64,000 nt of DNA from NCBI GenBank assembly GCA_907163375.1, contig CAJQUW010013662.1, positions 124,001 through 188,000 on the forward strand, given 5' to 3'. The position numbers and the translations under genes are program-made. Every line of letters begins with the position of its first letter. The stretch's first letter is position 1. The stretch comes from Prostheceraeus crozeri. Lineage: Eukaryota > Platyhelminthes > Polycladida > Euryleptidae. Positions 22,590 to 34,455 of this stretch are shown piece after piece. A model generated the notes under the pieces. That model was not told the origin of the DNA and did no database searches. It worked only from the letters and a program-made list of their open reading frames with translations.

Positions 22590-22942
22590 CGCCGCTTCTA
22601 CAAATCTCATCTGATCCCCTGCAGTTCTTGTAATTTCTTCCAGAACTGAGATATTTTTTCTGTGTTCATGGTAACTGATTTGTGGTAGTCTGCGATAACA
22701 TCTCATCCCAAAAGTATTGATTGATCTTACTACTTTCTTGCTGTATGTCCACGATTCACAGCCATATAGCAGAGTGGATAGTGCCATTGATCTCAGGAAT
22801 TTGAATTTGTTGATGAGTTTCATGTGCTTGTCTTTCCAGATATTGTTCAACTTAGTCATTGCTGTGGTGGCTAAAGTATTTCTGCTTTTAGCTTCAGGTA
22901 TCGAGTTGTTGTCATGAGTGACCATGTTTCCGAGATACGATC
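22590..22942 (-). pseudogene. LINE reverse transcriptase C-terminal region
   Basis: On the minus strand YLGNMVTHDNNSIPEAKSR leads into AMTKLNNIWKDKHMKLINK, FKFLRSMALSTLLYGCESWT, and then NTFGMRCYRRLPQISYHEHR. This is the well-known segment after the reverse transcriptase fingers/palm in many animal LINEs (YLGS.VT.D....EI..RI..A, S.LLYG.E.WT, F...CYR.LL.I.W..H..N). It ends near 22590 where the Penelope nuclease reading begins. The catalytic FADD box is not included. Clade not assigned. Confidence 0.75.
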
Positions 22943-23306
22943 ACCTATCTAAAATACCATACTGACTAATTGACTCTTGTTTCCCATGATTAGGGCTAAG
23001 CCGAAACATCGGGAGATTGTATCGTTATTTTAATAAACTAATCGATCGGGAAATATTTCTTTTGGTAAAATTACTTGCTTATGATTTTCCCACTGAGTGC
23101 CACTATTAAACAAACATTCGGCTTAAGTTCAGCAAGACGCAACTTTAGCTGATTATTGTCAGCTTTTTATTGTCACTCACAGGATAATAAGCTGATGAGA
23201 TCAATGCACTTCTCTTTATCATCATTCGCCTTATTACTATTGTCTGATGACGCACTAAGCACGATCATTGAAGGTATGCTTCCATTGCTTGTCCAATCTT
23301 TTCTGA

Positions 23307-23865
23307 GGCTCCATTCCCACCGGACGCGACGCGGCGCGTCTCAGGCGTCCAGAATTTTCGTTCAGAAACTTAACAAACCTATGGGCTGTTCACACAAGAC
23401 GCGCGGGACCACGCGTCCAAGAAATTTTAGGAAAAAGTTCTGTAATGACGCGCATTTTACTTACGAGATAGGAAAAACCATCCCGCGCAAAGCCTCTCGG
23501 CGTGCTCTACCCGCGCTGAAACCTGACACCACACACTGCCAGATGTTTGTGCAGAGAAATGACTGACGGTCGACATAGTTATCCGACGATTCCAACCTTC
23601 TGTGAGGACAATTTGACCAAATGAACATCAAAATCCTTTATCAGTGCACTTTCACGGTCATATTATGGTGTCTTGTTTGGGCTCATTCGAATGCATGGAA
23701 CACAAGGAATATGAATATGTTAATTATTTAGCAATAAGAGGTGTCCATAATGAAATGGCATTTGTAGTTTCCCCCCTCTCCATTCCCGTCTCCCGCTAAT
23801 CACCACGCGGCTCGGTGAGAACAGGCATTTTTGTTGGACGCGCCGCGCTCGGTGTGAATGGACCT
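23307..23865. mobile_element. Harbinger-like MITE, 559 bp
   Basis: The left end GGCTCCATTCCCACCGGACG and the right end, which in reverse complement reads AGGTCCATTCACACCGAGCG, are imperfect inverted repeats of the GGxCCATTCACACCG type common in PIF/Harbinger MITEs. They are flanked by TGA on each side (23304-23306 and 23866-23868), fitting the three-base target duplication of that superfamily. Both ends continue into CG-rich GGCGCGTC words. No transposase is present; the frame at 23156-23566 overlaps the end and is not a real gene. Confidence 0.65.
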
Positions 23866-25227
23866 TGACTCATCATGGATCGGCACGTGCAAACGCACCC
23901 TAAATACTGTGGATCATAAATCTGCTTTTTAACATTATTTGAGATTTTCATGAACATTATCGCTAAAGGATGTCAGCTATTGGTTTTTCAATGCTGATGT
24001 GTTAAGTCAATATGTGTCGTCTGTTTCAAGATAAGAAATGCAGGCCTACTCTAATTGAAGCTCATACTCAGATAAAAGTCCACCAAACTAATTGAAAAAT
24101 AGATACAAGCATTGGACTTCTATTGGAGATAGTGCGGTTATTGTTGAAATTGAATTAAATGTTTTCAAAATGAGAAAAAAAATCATCAGAAAGTTTACCA
24201 GGAGTTTGATTCATTGGTGACAATTTCCATTTCAAATTTTGTAATGCATCTTCTCTTCGTGTTAATAAAGGATACAAATTTCATGCTATAAGTTTTGGAA
24301 TCATGTTGTATGTCATCGAGAGTAATGCTTCAAATGAATAAGCTTATCAAAATTGTGACACATCTTCAGCAAGAAAATTAATTATTTATGAAACTATATT
24401 AAATTCATGCATCCATAAATAAACAAAGTCTTAAACATCCAAGGAAAATTTTACAACAAAATTGTGAGATAACGTTAATTCAAGTGACAACGGAGACACC
24501 ATTGGTGAAGGTCTGATGCTATAGTGATAAGACAAATGTGAAAATCCACCTGACATTGAAAGAATCCACCAGTTGCGCATGTTACGCATAAATATCTGGT
24601 GATTGATGGTTTCCATAAAATGACAATAGATTGTGGTAGGGACCATAACCTTCATAACCTCTTTCTCAAACAAAGGAGTACGGTTTCTCCGTCTTATAAT
24701 GAAGATACCCACCTGCAGTATTTCCCAGGACTTGTCTGAGGAAAAAAGGATTTATCTCTTCCTCGACGAGATCAAGAACGCACACCATACCGTACCTTGA
24801 ATGCTCACATCCTCAATTTACTGAATGCACCAATCATGTTTCACTATCATGATCCCTACATTTATTATGAAAAAAATGAGATAATTAGAGACATCAATGT
24901 TATTGTTTCACATAAATATTTGCAAATTTATTCACTGCATCAAAGCTTGTGGATGCATTGCATTTGCTGTCAATGAATTTATTCAGCACAATAGCTTCAT
25001 AAGTAGGGCCTATCATGCCTTGTCTCTGCAAATGCTGTATCATTTACTTGCAGTCTTTCACGAAGAGAACGAGCGTGGCCATGAAATGAGATTCAATCAT
25101 ATTCAAAGTTCTCTTCATATTAAAATTTATATTTTTGAAAACTGCTACTAATAAGTTAGCCATCTACTTCAAGCCAACTGTATACACATTGGGGATTTAA
25201 TAACGCTGAGTAGCATCTCTACCTAAC
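23866..25227. other. No feature supported
   Basis: AT-rich unique sequence. Frames are short and without motifs. Confidence 0.3.
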
Positions 25228-26025
25228 ACAGGGTCATTTTAAAGAAACCGAACTTTCCATAAGAATTTGAGATGGTTAAAAAACAAGTTGTGAATGTAAT
25301 ACCTTACATTTTTGGGAACATAAGATCATCCGATTTACTAAAAATGTGTGCAACAGAAGAAAAGAAACGAGGTTTCATACAAATCTGTTATGTTTTGGGT
25401 TAATGTGATTACCATGCTTTTCAATACAGTACTGAAATCTCATAGGGACTGACTCACAAGTAGCTTGAAGTATCTCAATGGAAATGCCATTCATAGTCAC
25501 CCGTATCCGTTGTTTGAGTTCCTCCAAAGAATGCGGAGAAGGAGTGTACCCATTGGCTTTCAAGTAGCCCGCAGCCAAAATTCACATGGATTTAAGTCAG
25601 GGCTTCTTGGAGGCCACCCCATGGCAAATTCCTTGTAGATTATTCGCTCCTGAAAGACTAACTTCAGAGTCTGCTTAGTAGCGTTGGATGTGTGAGGTGG
25701 TGCCCAATCCTGTTGCATCCATGTCTTCTTCAACATTCTTTTTGTTTTTAAGCCTTTAATCGTCGAGAATCACCTTAAGGCAGCAACAATGCCTCGCCCA
25801 TTTTCATAGTACAACTCAACGATCAAAATTCGGTCGTGCAGCTCGATACGAGACATTTGACTTGCACGCCGGGGAAAATAGAAATAACTGATAGCCTACA
25901 AGGTATGCAGCATATAAGAATCCGATTACGTGTTTAGTCTACAAATAGAAATGTTATGTAGACATCTGATCTTTCGACAACATAGTAATCAAACAAAAAA
26001 TTGCGTTACTTTAAAATGACCCTGT
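25228..26025 (-). mobile_element. Internally deleted mariner-type transposon
   Basis: Inverted ends ACAGGGTCATTTTAAAG (25228-25244) and its exact complement (26009-26025). On the minus strand a Met at 25856 opens MSRIELHDRILIVELYYENGR, the start of the DNA-binding domain. Soon after comes a stop and a jump straight into the catalytic part: MQQDWAPPHTSNATKQ, GWPPRSPDLNPCEFW and, one base out of frame, LKANGYTPSPHSLEELKQRI. Most of the middle, including the first catalytic Asp, is missing. The second and third acid positions (WMQQD and NPCE) are about 41 residues apart, suggesting the DD41D group, with Glu in place of the last Asp. Non-autonomous and dead. Confidence 0.8.
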
Positions 26026-28039
26026 ATACTTACTCCATGGCGACAGAATTCAGTAAACAATTCAAATGTATGTCTTAGGCTTTAACGAAGTCAAGCAAGC
26101 ATTTTCTATTCCTGAAACAGACATGTCAAAAGGCTTGCCACCTGGAACATGGTTGTTTTCGATGGAACATTTTCGACTTTCTCGATTCATGATTGTGATT
26201 GAATGGTTGCGCTCGTATTCGAGAAAATACCTCACTCAGGCACGCGCGAACAGGGGGCTAGAGAGGGCCAAGCCCCTCTAAAATTTCACTTCCTTGTGGC
26301 AGCTCTGAGACATTCAGTCAGACTATAGTCTAATTAATCGATAGGTTATATTTAGCAATACAAAACAAGTATTTCCTAACAATTTCAGAATGATTTCATT
26401 TTTATTAGCATTCACGCGTATTTTCTCCTGTCACGTGACTCATAATTGTTAATGACTGAAATAGAGCTGGTACAGCGAGTTCAGAGATTCAGAGCCCAAC
26501 AGGACCTCCACAGACTTAGAATGTGTGTTCTTCTAAGTTCACTGAAGATGCGATGAACAGGAATAGGGCTGTGAGAACTTGTTGAATGAGCGGAGAATCT
26601 CAATGTATCTGTTGAAAAGTAAAAACAGCCTTTCATCGCTCGCGCTTTTCTTATGTCATGAATGTCTTCAGTTTATTCAAATCGTCACGTATTCCATCAA
26701 ATTTTAGGAAATCCCATCCACATGTCAAGCTCTTTTTGACAGTATGACAACTTGTCAAAAAGATCCTAAGAGCATCTCCGAGACAAAATTCGCCAGATGG
26801 GTCGGCCAAAGAAATTTGACTTGGGCCTCGAAACGACACTCAGGGCTCTTGCATAATCTGGCGAATGGTAAAATAAGACGAAGATTCGTCCAATCGATCA
26901 TGATTTCAGCAGTCCTGGAAGCCTTCTTCGTCAATACATAACAAGAAGAGGCTGCTGGTTCTCTTTTGAAATTATGCTTCTTGGGATGGATTTCAGTGGT
27001 GGAACTGCGAGCATATTAAGCACTCATAAAATTATTCTTGCATTCGGAAGTCTAAGGAAATCGCTTGCTGAAATCTTTACGAAAGCTGAAACATGATAGT
27101 TTACAAGTTTACATACCAGTGATGAAACCGGGTCAGCGGGTCAAAAGCATCATTCGGTGACCAAGTCAATGACCCGTTTTTTGACTTAGCTGCTTTTGTG
27201 TAGCCATAGAGCAAGCTTTTAGATAAATTGTGAAGTCAGAATGAATAATCCGTTATACTGCATGATTCTATGAGCTTGCAAATCACTAGGTGATTGGATA
27301 TGCAATTGATTATTATTCAACGGTAAAAGACAAACACTGATTTAGTGCGTATACGCACAGCTGTGAAAGTGGAGCCATGAGACAGTGATGTAAATTTACC
27401 AATATTTTTTCAGAGAAATTGGCAATTTTTGAGAGTTACCGAGGTAATGATTTTCAACTTTTGGTAGACTTAATTTAAAGGAAAAATATTACAAATGGAA
27501 CTCCTTTTTTTCTGTATCATAGAAGTTTTATCCGCATTTGATCGAGGTCAACAAATCTTACTATCAGCATATAAAATACAGTATATACCCGGTACTGCGC
27601 TAGCAAAAATTTGAAAGCACTTCCTCAAATTTTGGAAATTTGAATTTTACATGTATGTTTACAAAGCGTGTTATTTTACAAAATATGTTTATATCTACAC
27701 TGGTATACCAAAATGTGGATTGACATGCATGTTGTTATGAAACGAATGTTTTACTTTGGAGAGTGAGTGAGGCCTCTTTATTTGTCATTTAGTTTATGGG
27801 TACCTAACTCAAGATAACGGGAAACCATGATCATAAAAAAGCTGAAGCCAAAACTTAAAAACGATATTCAGCTTGAATAGTACAGGAAATATACAGAGGA
27901 TATCAAATTTTATCCCTGTCGTATGCAGTTTCCACCAGAGTGAGTGGTATGCCTCCGTTACCCGCCTAAAAATTGGCTTTGCAACACCCAAAAGTTTAGC
28001 CCCCTGCAGAAAAAATATTCCCGCGTGTCTGACCTCACT
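26026..28039. other. No feature supported
   Basis: A perfect 11-base inverted word (ATTCGCCAGAT, about 26790 and 26860) is the only structure noted. Frames at 26651-26941 overlap on both strands and are not credible genes. Confidence 0.3.
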
Positions 28040-28140
28040 CCATTAAATTCTTTGCCAATCCTTAGCTCAATTACAGTAGAAAGAAAAACGTGTTTTTCTT
28101 CCAGACGTTTCGCGTCGAGACCCTTCTTCATCCTTCTTTA
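28040..28140 (-). repeat. Penelope-like terminal-repeat fragment (candidate)
   Basis: On the minus strand GATGAAGAAGGGTCTCGACG is followed by CGAAACGTCTGG and AAAAACACG. The pattern GATGA, hairpin-prone GGTCTCGAC, GAAACGTC recalls the hammerhead-bearing ends of Penelope-like elements, with the first core bases changed. No adjacent nuclease or reverse transcriptase was recognised, so this is a solo scrap at best. Confidence 0.3.
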
Positions 28141-30299
28141 ACGGTAGCACGAATGCGACAGCGAATGAGGACTGAAGCCCACGCTCCAGGATGGATAAGG
28201 CAAAAACAAAAGCGCCTCTTTAGAATTTTTTTTAAAATTGAAATTAACCTTTACTTTGTTTTGAATTAATCCTGCTATAAACCTTGAGTCGGAAAACCCA
28301 TTGGATAATCTCTAGTTCTTCGTTAGTTGATAAGTGCATTATATGGATAGACTTTATGATGCAAAAATGGATTCCAATTTGATGTCATAATTTAACAGAA
28401 TGAAAGCATCTTTGAATCGTGCGCATAGCTGAATATGTAGCATAAATGCATCATAGAATACATTCTAATCGCATGTTTTGTCTTTTATGTGACAAGAGTG
28501 TGAAAGAGTTGCTTTAAGAGGCAGATGCAAAAATGTCAATAGATTATTTTAATTTTTATGTCATCATTACACAGAATGATTCTCGCTTAGGTTGTTTGCC
28601 TCTATTAACTTCATGCATACAAGTAGTTATGCGATGCAATTAAATGTTATCAAAGTAGTCCACATGGTAAGAATCGCATTTTTTCTGCTTTACATGACGG
28701 GCAAAGATAAAGTAAAGGGGTACTTGCTTAAAAATTCTGCTAATGCAATTTCCCTACACATCTTCATTTGTCTAGACAAGATTCGACGTTTCTGACAATA
28801 TTCTTTTTAATGATTTCATATTTTCAGCATAGATAGACGTAAAAATGTGATTGTGTGTGTGTATCATTATTGTAAAGAACTCAGATGAGACGACCTGAGA
28901 AGTTTTGAAGAATGCATACGATGCGTCGATACAATTTTTCAGAACAATTTGATGAATAATCAAAATACTTTCAGAAGCTAAGTTACAATCACTTCAATCA
29001 AAGCTGCATCTAGTTTGCATTCCATATCAGGTAACTCGCTCAGATATCTAGTTTATCATTGCTACCTCATGGAAAGTTTGCTTCAGCTTTAATCGACAAA
29101 GGTTTATTTTCCATCGCCTTATAATTACATCATGCATTGTCACGCGTGAGACTCCTTTGCTCGACTTTCGCACATGTTTTAACTATCAAATAATTGAAGG
29201 GAAGTGAGCTTGAGATTTAAGTAAGACATGTGGGTCCGTAGAAAGTCCTATCACTGGTAAACGACATTAACTGCTTTAGTCAGCTATAACTGCAGAAAAC
29301 GTTCATGAATTTACCAAAATCAAAACCAAGTGAAATTATATCAGCTCTACAAATAAATTTTATTTTGCTAATTATACAAAACGAACTAATATTGTGGCAA
29401 TCTAGAAATTACATATTTTGGGTTAGCGTTGCCTATGCCAAACTTTTCCAGCATCGAAAAAGGCGAGGGGCATCGGAAAAATCCCTTTGCAGCTGATTCT
29501 CTTCTTTGAAAAAAACAGAGAATTCGTAGTTTCGGCATGCGCCCTTCAATGGCACGGTATCATCAATTTTATTGGACATTCTTTTTGCCAGAGCAATTCA
29601 AAAAGCTGCAATTTTTCTTGAATATAAAAATGCAGCATGCTTTCTATTTATATGTTGAGGAAAATAGATCTATTGGCATCAGTCCCAAATGTGAATCAGA
29701 ATAATTATGTATTTTTTCTTTAGGTTTTTTTGCAGGACAGTGGTCACACTCTCGCGGGTTCTGCACAATCAAATTATCATAATCAAAGACAATTGTTATA
29801 GTTAACTTAAAGGATATCAATGGGACGACAACTGTTCAGATTCAAATAAGAAATGGGATTTATAATTTGCTAATTCATAAGATTGTATACCGCCATAAAA
29901 ATTGCATCCACAATTAAATGTGAATAGTTGTATTCTAATTGCATAGAATATTATGTGTCTAACCATTTAAACTCCTTTTTGCTATATTATATGATATTTT
30001 TCTATAGACCATAGGATTCAGCCTGCTAGTTAATAATTTACGACAAGATCCATTTAGCATGGTGAAAAGTGCTGTATGAGTTAGATTTGCTACTAAATTA
30101 GCAAACTTGAAATTTGAATAAAAAGGCAGAATAAGATCTTAAATTTTGCATGAAGACCTGTATTATAATGCGGTTCATGAAGTTTCCTTCATAATCAGCT
30201 TAATCTCCGCTTAATTACGATGTTTGTAATTACATTCTCATTCTTTTTGATATGCTAAAAGTTTTATGCTACCTGTATATTGAAGTCTGGGGCTCTAAA
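28141..30299. other. No feature supported
   Basis: AT-rich flank of the Polinton. No coding pattern or repeat was recognised. Confidence 0.3.
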
Positions 30300-31250
30300 A
30301 GTAATGTATATATGACCGGTCCAGGACAACTAAAAAAAATAAGACACATCAAAAATGAAAGAAAGATGTATATATGACAGGTTCAGGACAACTAAAAAAA
30401 ATAAGATACCTTCCGAATGCAAAATCGGAATATTTCATATACTGAAAAAAGACCTACAGAAATAAAAAATCAAATAATAAAATCAAAAAAACAGTTTTAA
30501 GTTCGTTGGGATTTTTTCATAAACTGAGAATGAGTATAGGAATATTTCATACACTGGAAAGAGTTTTATAAATAAAAATAATATTAAGGATAAAATTTAA
30601 AAAAGTTCTAAGCTCTTTGGGATTTTTTCATATACTGAAAAGAGGTTTCAAAAAAATCACTTAGTGGATAATTTACGTAGTCTAAAAATATCAAAATTTC
30701 ACGAGGTCCAAATAATAACAACATTTCACGTAGTCGAAAATTTAGGCAGTTTAAATATTTCACGTAGTCGAAAATTTAAGTAGTCTATAAATATCAAAAA
30801 TTAGCGCAGTCCAAAAAATATCAAAAATTTACGTAGTCATAAAATTTAGTTAAGTTTCGAAATTTCGAAAATTTACGTAGTCTAAAAATATCAAAAAATT
30901 CAGAAATTTCAAAATTTCAAAAAATTCAAAAATTTAACGTAGTCCAAAACTTCAAAATTCTAAAAAATTCAGAAAATTCAAAATTTTAAAAAATTCAGAA
31001 ATTTCAAAAATTTACGTAGTCTAAGAATCTGCGTAGTCCAAAATTTTACGTAGTCTAAGAATTTCTATAAAAATTTCTAAAAAAATTTATTAGAAAATGG
31101 AAACCTCAAAAATGGAAGGAACTTCAAAAATGGAAGGAGCTTTGAAAATATTTCCTTCGTTTTCTCAATTAAAAACAAGTGAAATGGACATTGAAAAAAT
31201 GAACATTGAAAAACACAAAGATAGAGTTAGGTATATAAAAGATAGGGAAT
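30300..31250 (+). repeat. Polinton left terminal inverted repeat
   Basis: It pairs with 47478-48306 in reverse complement. The first ~100 bases contain two direct copies of GTATATATGACCGGTCCAGG (second at ~30368). Next come repeats of GGAATATTTCATACACTG with TTTTTTCATA-ACTGA words. From 30660 to 31080 there is a minisatellite of about a dozen TTACGTAGTCTAAAA units that differs in length between the two ends. The repeat reaches into the first ~50 codons of the left-end ORF. Confidence 0.9.
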
Positions 31251-31672
31251 CACAATTATTATTAAGATTGGAGCATTATAAAAAATTAAGATAGAGATGG
31301 TCTAAAGTTAAGAATGTAGCAAAAGGCATTGGAATATTTTCAGCAGTAAGTTTAGGTGCTTTAACAATTGTTATTTCTTCGGGAGTTCTTACAATTCCTG
31401 TCATTGCTACTGCTTTAACAGGTACGGGTGTTTTTACAACTTCACTTGTTACAATGTTAGATAAATCTTTAATAACTAAGAAACGAAAATCATTAAAAAA
31501 TAAACATTTACATATTAAAGAAGTTTATGATAAACTACATTATCACTTTCAAAGAGTCTGTGATGATAATGTTATTACGCTAGATGAAATTGAAAAAATT
31601 GATCAAATAGCTAATGAAGCTAATAAAATATCAATTCAATTACAGACACAAGTTAATGACAAGAATAAATAG
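31097..31672 (+). pseudogene. Polinton left-end membrane/coiled-coil protein (fossil)
   Basis: The N-terminal part (METSKMEGTSKMEG, then DIEKMNIEKHKDRVRYIKDR) is a charged helix. It is followed by a glycine-rich double membrane segment (GIFSAVSLGALTIVISSGVL, IPVIATALTGTGVF) and a helical C-terminal part. The N-terminal ~50 residues recur in the right-end ORF because the gene start lies inside the terminal repeat. Function unknown; two membrane spans and helices suggest a virion or membrane-associated protein. Broken at least once. Confidence 0.5.
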
Positions 31673-31871
31673 GATGATAAAATTTCTAGTGATGGTAAAA
31701 TTTCTAATGAAGAAAATGATAAAATTTTTTTAGAAGAACTAAAAACTTTATTAAACAAAACTTAAGACGAAAAAATTTTAGACGACAAAGCAATAAAAAA
31801 ATAATTTGTTCAGTAAAATGTTTTTGCTGTATTCCAATGTTACCACAAAATTCAAATATTATATTTAAAAA

Positions 31872-32162
31872 ATGGATAAAAGTAAAGCTTGTAATGAAAA
31901 AAGAATCCAACAATTAGATGAGTTAATAAAGCAAAAAAATATTATGAAAGAAAATCATACTCAGCATAGAATGACAAAAGCTGGTATTCAATCTGATATG
32001 ATAGAAAAAATGCAACAAACCGAGCAAGCAAAAGCTGATTTTGAAAGAAATATTGAACCATTTAAAAAACCTCTTGAAAAAGAACTTACAACTCATGCTA
32101 ACAGAATTGACATAACTGATCCAATTCAGAAAACTATATTAGATGACTATAGATTAGTATAA
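31872..32162 (+). pseudogene. Small helical Polinton protein, unrecognised (fossil)
   Basis: A frame of 96 codons, very rich in Lys, Glu and Gln (ACNEKRIQQLDELIKQKN, MIEKMQQTEQAKADFERNIE), predicted wholly helical. It lies between the left-end membrane protein and the next conserved ORF on the same strand. No family recognised. The start is preceded by ATTTAAAAA, similar to other gene starts in this element. Confidence 0.4.
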
Positions 32163-32192
32163 AGAAACATCAATAAAAAATTACCTAAATCT

Positions 32193-32690
32193 ATGCAATT
32201 CGAACATTCTACTTCATTTATAGATGGACAAACAATAGCTAGATGCTATCTTGGTGGTGAAAAAATATCCGCAAGACCTATAAGAGGTTTAATTTATTCA
32301 CGAGATAAATCACCTTTTAGTTTAGATCGAAATTTTGTAGATCTTTTAAGAGGAGCAGATTTAAAACGTTATGATGCAGATGATTTAATAAAATATAAAA
32401 CTATGTTAGATAAAGTTGGTGCAGTAAAAACTCTTAAGCGTTATAAACAATTAGAAGATTTATTATGAACTAATAGTAAAGTAGGAACAGGATTACAAAC
32501 AGAAACAACTATATTTTTACCAGATGACCCACTAGAATTGATAAATAGATTAGAGATTTTCTTATCTGCAACAAAAGAAGGACATAACTCTAGTTTTAAC
32601 GAAATACATGCAATCTTAAAAAGACTATTAGAAAAGGAAATTATAAATGAGAAGACCTATAAAAAATTAGTTAGAAGTTTTATTCCTTAA
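32193..32690 (+). pseudogene. Conserved Polinton ORF of unknown function (fossil)
   Basis: The N-terminal portion reads CYLGGEKISARPIRGLIYSR and SLDRNFVDLLRGADLKRYDA. The later portion, DPLELINRLEIFLSATKEGH and LLEKEIINEKTYKKLVRSF, is a helical hairpin. I recall similar C-terminal patterns in unassigned ORFs next to capsid genes of other Polintons, but cannot name it. Its place just before the penton gene suggests a virion role. Broken. Confidence 0.4.
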
Positions 32691-32799
32691 ATTTTTATAA
32701 AAAATTATTTCATGAAAAATTTTTTCCTTTGAAAAAAATATTTCCTAAAAAATATTTCATATAAAACTATTTAATAAATTTTTTTTATAAAAAAATGTC

Positions 32800-33597
32800 T
32801 TCGTGAGCATTATTATCAGCAGAACTAAAAGAAATTAATAATCATCTAGAAAATCTCACAGAGATTTTGGGTTCATCAAAATTTAGTACGACGTTAAAAA
32901 TTATGACAACTACTTCATCACACACTTGTAATTTAGAACCCATTCTACATTTGGGACAAAATAAAATTATCAAATTGCATTGACTAGTTACTCCACATTT
33001 AACACTATTCAAAACGTTATCAAAGATGTGAATGATCAATTTAGATATTCTACTGATAAAGGTAAAACGTGGAAAATACTAACTTTTCTTCCTGGTTCTT
33101 ACGAAGTTGAATCAATATCAAATGAAATTAAGAAACATTTAGGTATACCATTTAAAGAAAAGAAACAATTACATTTCGCAGTTGAACCGGCAGTCAATAA
33201 ATTTTCTCTTTCTGTAGACGAAAATCATCAAGTTGATTTTAATCATGATAGATCATTATCAAAATTATTGGGATTTAATAAACAAATCTATAGACAAGGT
33301 TATCATTTAGGTGGGAAGATTCCAAAAATAGCTGAAATAAATTCAATTGTTGTACATTGTGACATTATTGAAGGAGGATATATAAATGGTAAATTGTCAA
33401 ATTTAAAATTCAGTTTTCCAGCTTTTACTGCACCCATTGGTTATAGATTAAATGTATTTCCCCAAACATTAATATATTTCCCTATTACAAGAAAAACTAT
33501 TAACAGTATTAACATTAGAATTACGGATGAGAAAGGACAAGAAATAAATTTTGGAGGTGAAGAGATTATGATAGATCTTTTGGTTAGAGAAGTTTAA
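32800..33597 (+). pseudogene. Polinton minor capsid (penton) protein (fossil)
   Basis: The long clean stretch 32980-33597 reads SFNTIQNVIKDVNDQFRYS, FLPGSYEVESISNEIKKHLG, LLGFNKQIYRQGYHLGG and VHCDIIEGGYINGK, and ends NIRITDEKGQEINFGGEEI. This is the typical Polinton minor capsid protein, a single jelly-roll that forms pentameric vertices. Weaker upstream sequence from ~32800 (CNLEPILHLGQNKIIKLH) is the N-terminal region. Followed by the ATPase gene, the usual Polinton neighbour. Broken near its start, otherwise well kept. Confidence 0.8.
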
Positions 33598-33635
33598 TTT
33601 TCTTCTTCTTAAAAATAAAAAATTTTTATTAGAAA

Positions 33636-34370
33636 ATGAGTGAAGTGCCCCATTAAATAAAAAAGACTTAAGTTTAATCATCATCCAAATTTATCTAATA
33701 AAGTTTTGTCAGTTATTTGTGGAAGATCAGGATGTGGAAAAACATATTTATTATTTAAAACTTTAACATCTCTAAATTTTTTGGATTATAACAATCTTAT
33801 AATTTATACAACAACAGCAGAACAACCCGTCTATCAGTTTTTAAAATGTGGATTTGAAAATAATCTTAAAAAAACAGCAGTTGCTTCATTATTCAAAAAA
33901 TATGAAAAATCTGAATATGAAGAAGAAATAAGTTCGTGGTGTGAAGAAGCAGCAAAAAATAATCAGTTAGTAGAATCTAAAAAAATAAACACATAAAGAT
34001 ACAATTAATAGATGATAGTGGTAATATGCAAGATCCTAGTGAACTTCATAAAACAATGAAACATTGTAATTTTTGATGATTGTTTTAATGATAGAAATCA
34101 GTCAGTTCAGAGAAATTATTTCACAAGAGGTAAACATAACAACTGTAGTGTTTTTTATTTAACTCAAAGTATGTATTCATTAGATGGAAGTGTTATTAGA
34201 AAGAATGCAAATATATTTATACTATTTGAAATAAATGCAAGAAATTTATGTGATTTGTTAAGAGATTTATGTACAAGAGACAAAGATGAATTTAAACTTT
34301 CGTGTAATAATGCTTGGTCAAAAGATTATGGCTTCATTACAATTAATATTGATAAAAAAAATACATGATG
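33636..34370 (+). pseudogene. Polinton genome-packaging ATPase (FtsK/HerA-like, fossil)
   Basis: A Walker A loop is clear (CGRSGCGKTYLLFKTLTS, ~33718-33771), and a Walker B-like strand FDDCFND comes later, followed by YFTRGKHNNCSVFYLTQSM, a sensor-like motif seen in A32-type packaging ATPases. In Polintons this enzyme pumps DNA into capsids. It follows the penton gene directly. Broken in a few places. Confidence 0.8.
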
Positions 34371-34455
34371 GAGTTATAGAAAATATTTTCGTAGAGTGAT
34401 CGAATAATTTTATTTTGTTCTTAAAATTTTTCTTAATCTTCAAAAATCAAGAAGT

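Larger units (their letters stand above)
22249..23078 (-). mobile_element. Penelope-like element remnant with inverted terminal repeats and a LINE piece inside
   Basis: Arms at 22249-22392 and 22936-23078 are inverted copies (~143 bp, roughly 85% alike by eye). Both contain GCTAAGCCGAAACRTCGG and AAATATTTCYCGATCGATTA. The block TGATTA-GGCTAAGCC-GAAAC resembles a decayed hammerhead core, as found in Penelope-like terminal repeats. Between the arms, on the minus strand, come a LINE reverse-transcriptase tail and then a GIY-YIG nuclease piece whose coding end runs into the left arm, the normal Penelope layout. The composite is 830 bp and dead. Confidence 0.7.

Noticed and set aside
23156-23566. 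136-codon ORF at the Harbinger-like MITE
   Set aside because: It starts in flanking DNA and runs into the CG-rich MITE end; Arg-rich composition reflects GGCGCG words.
26651-26941. Short ORFs on both strands with an 11-base inverted word
   Set aside because: Below the level of significance for a gene or hairpin; no related sequence elsewhere in the window.
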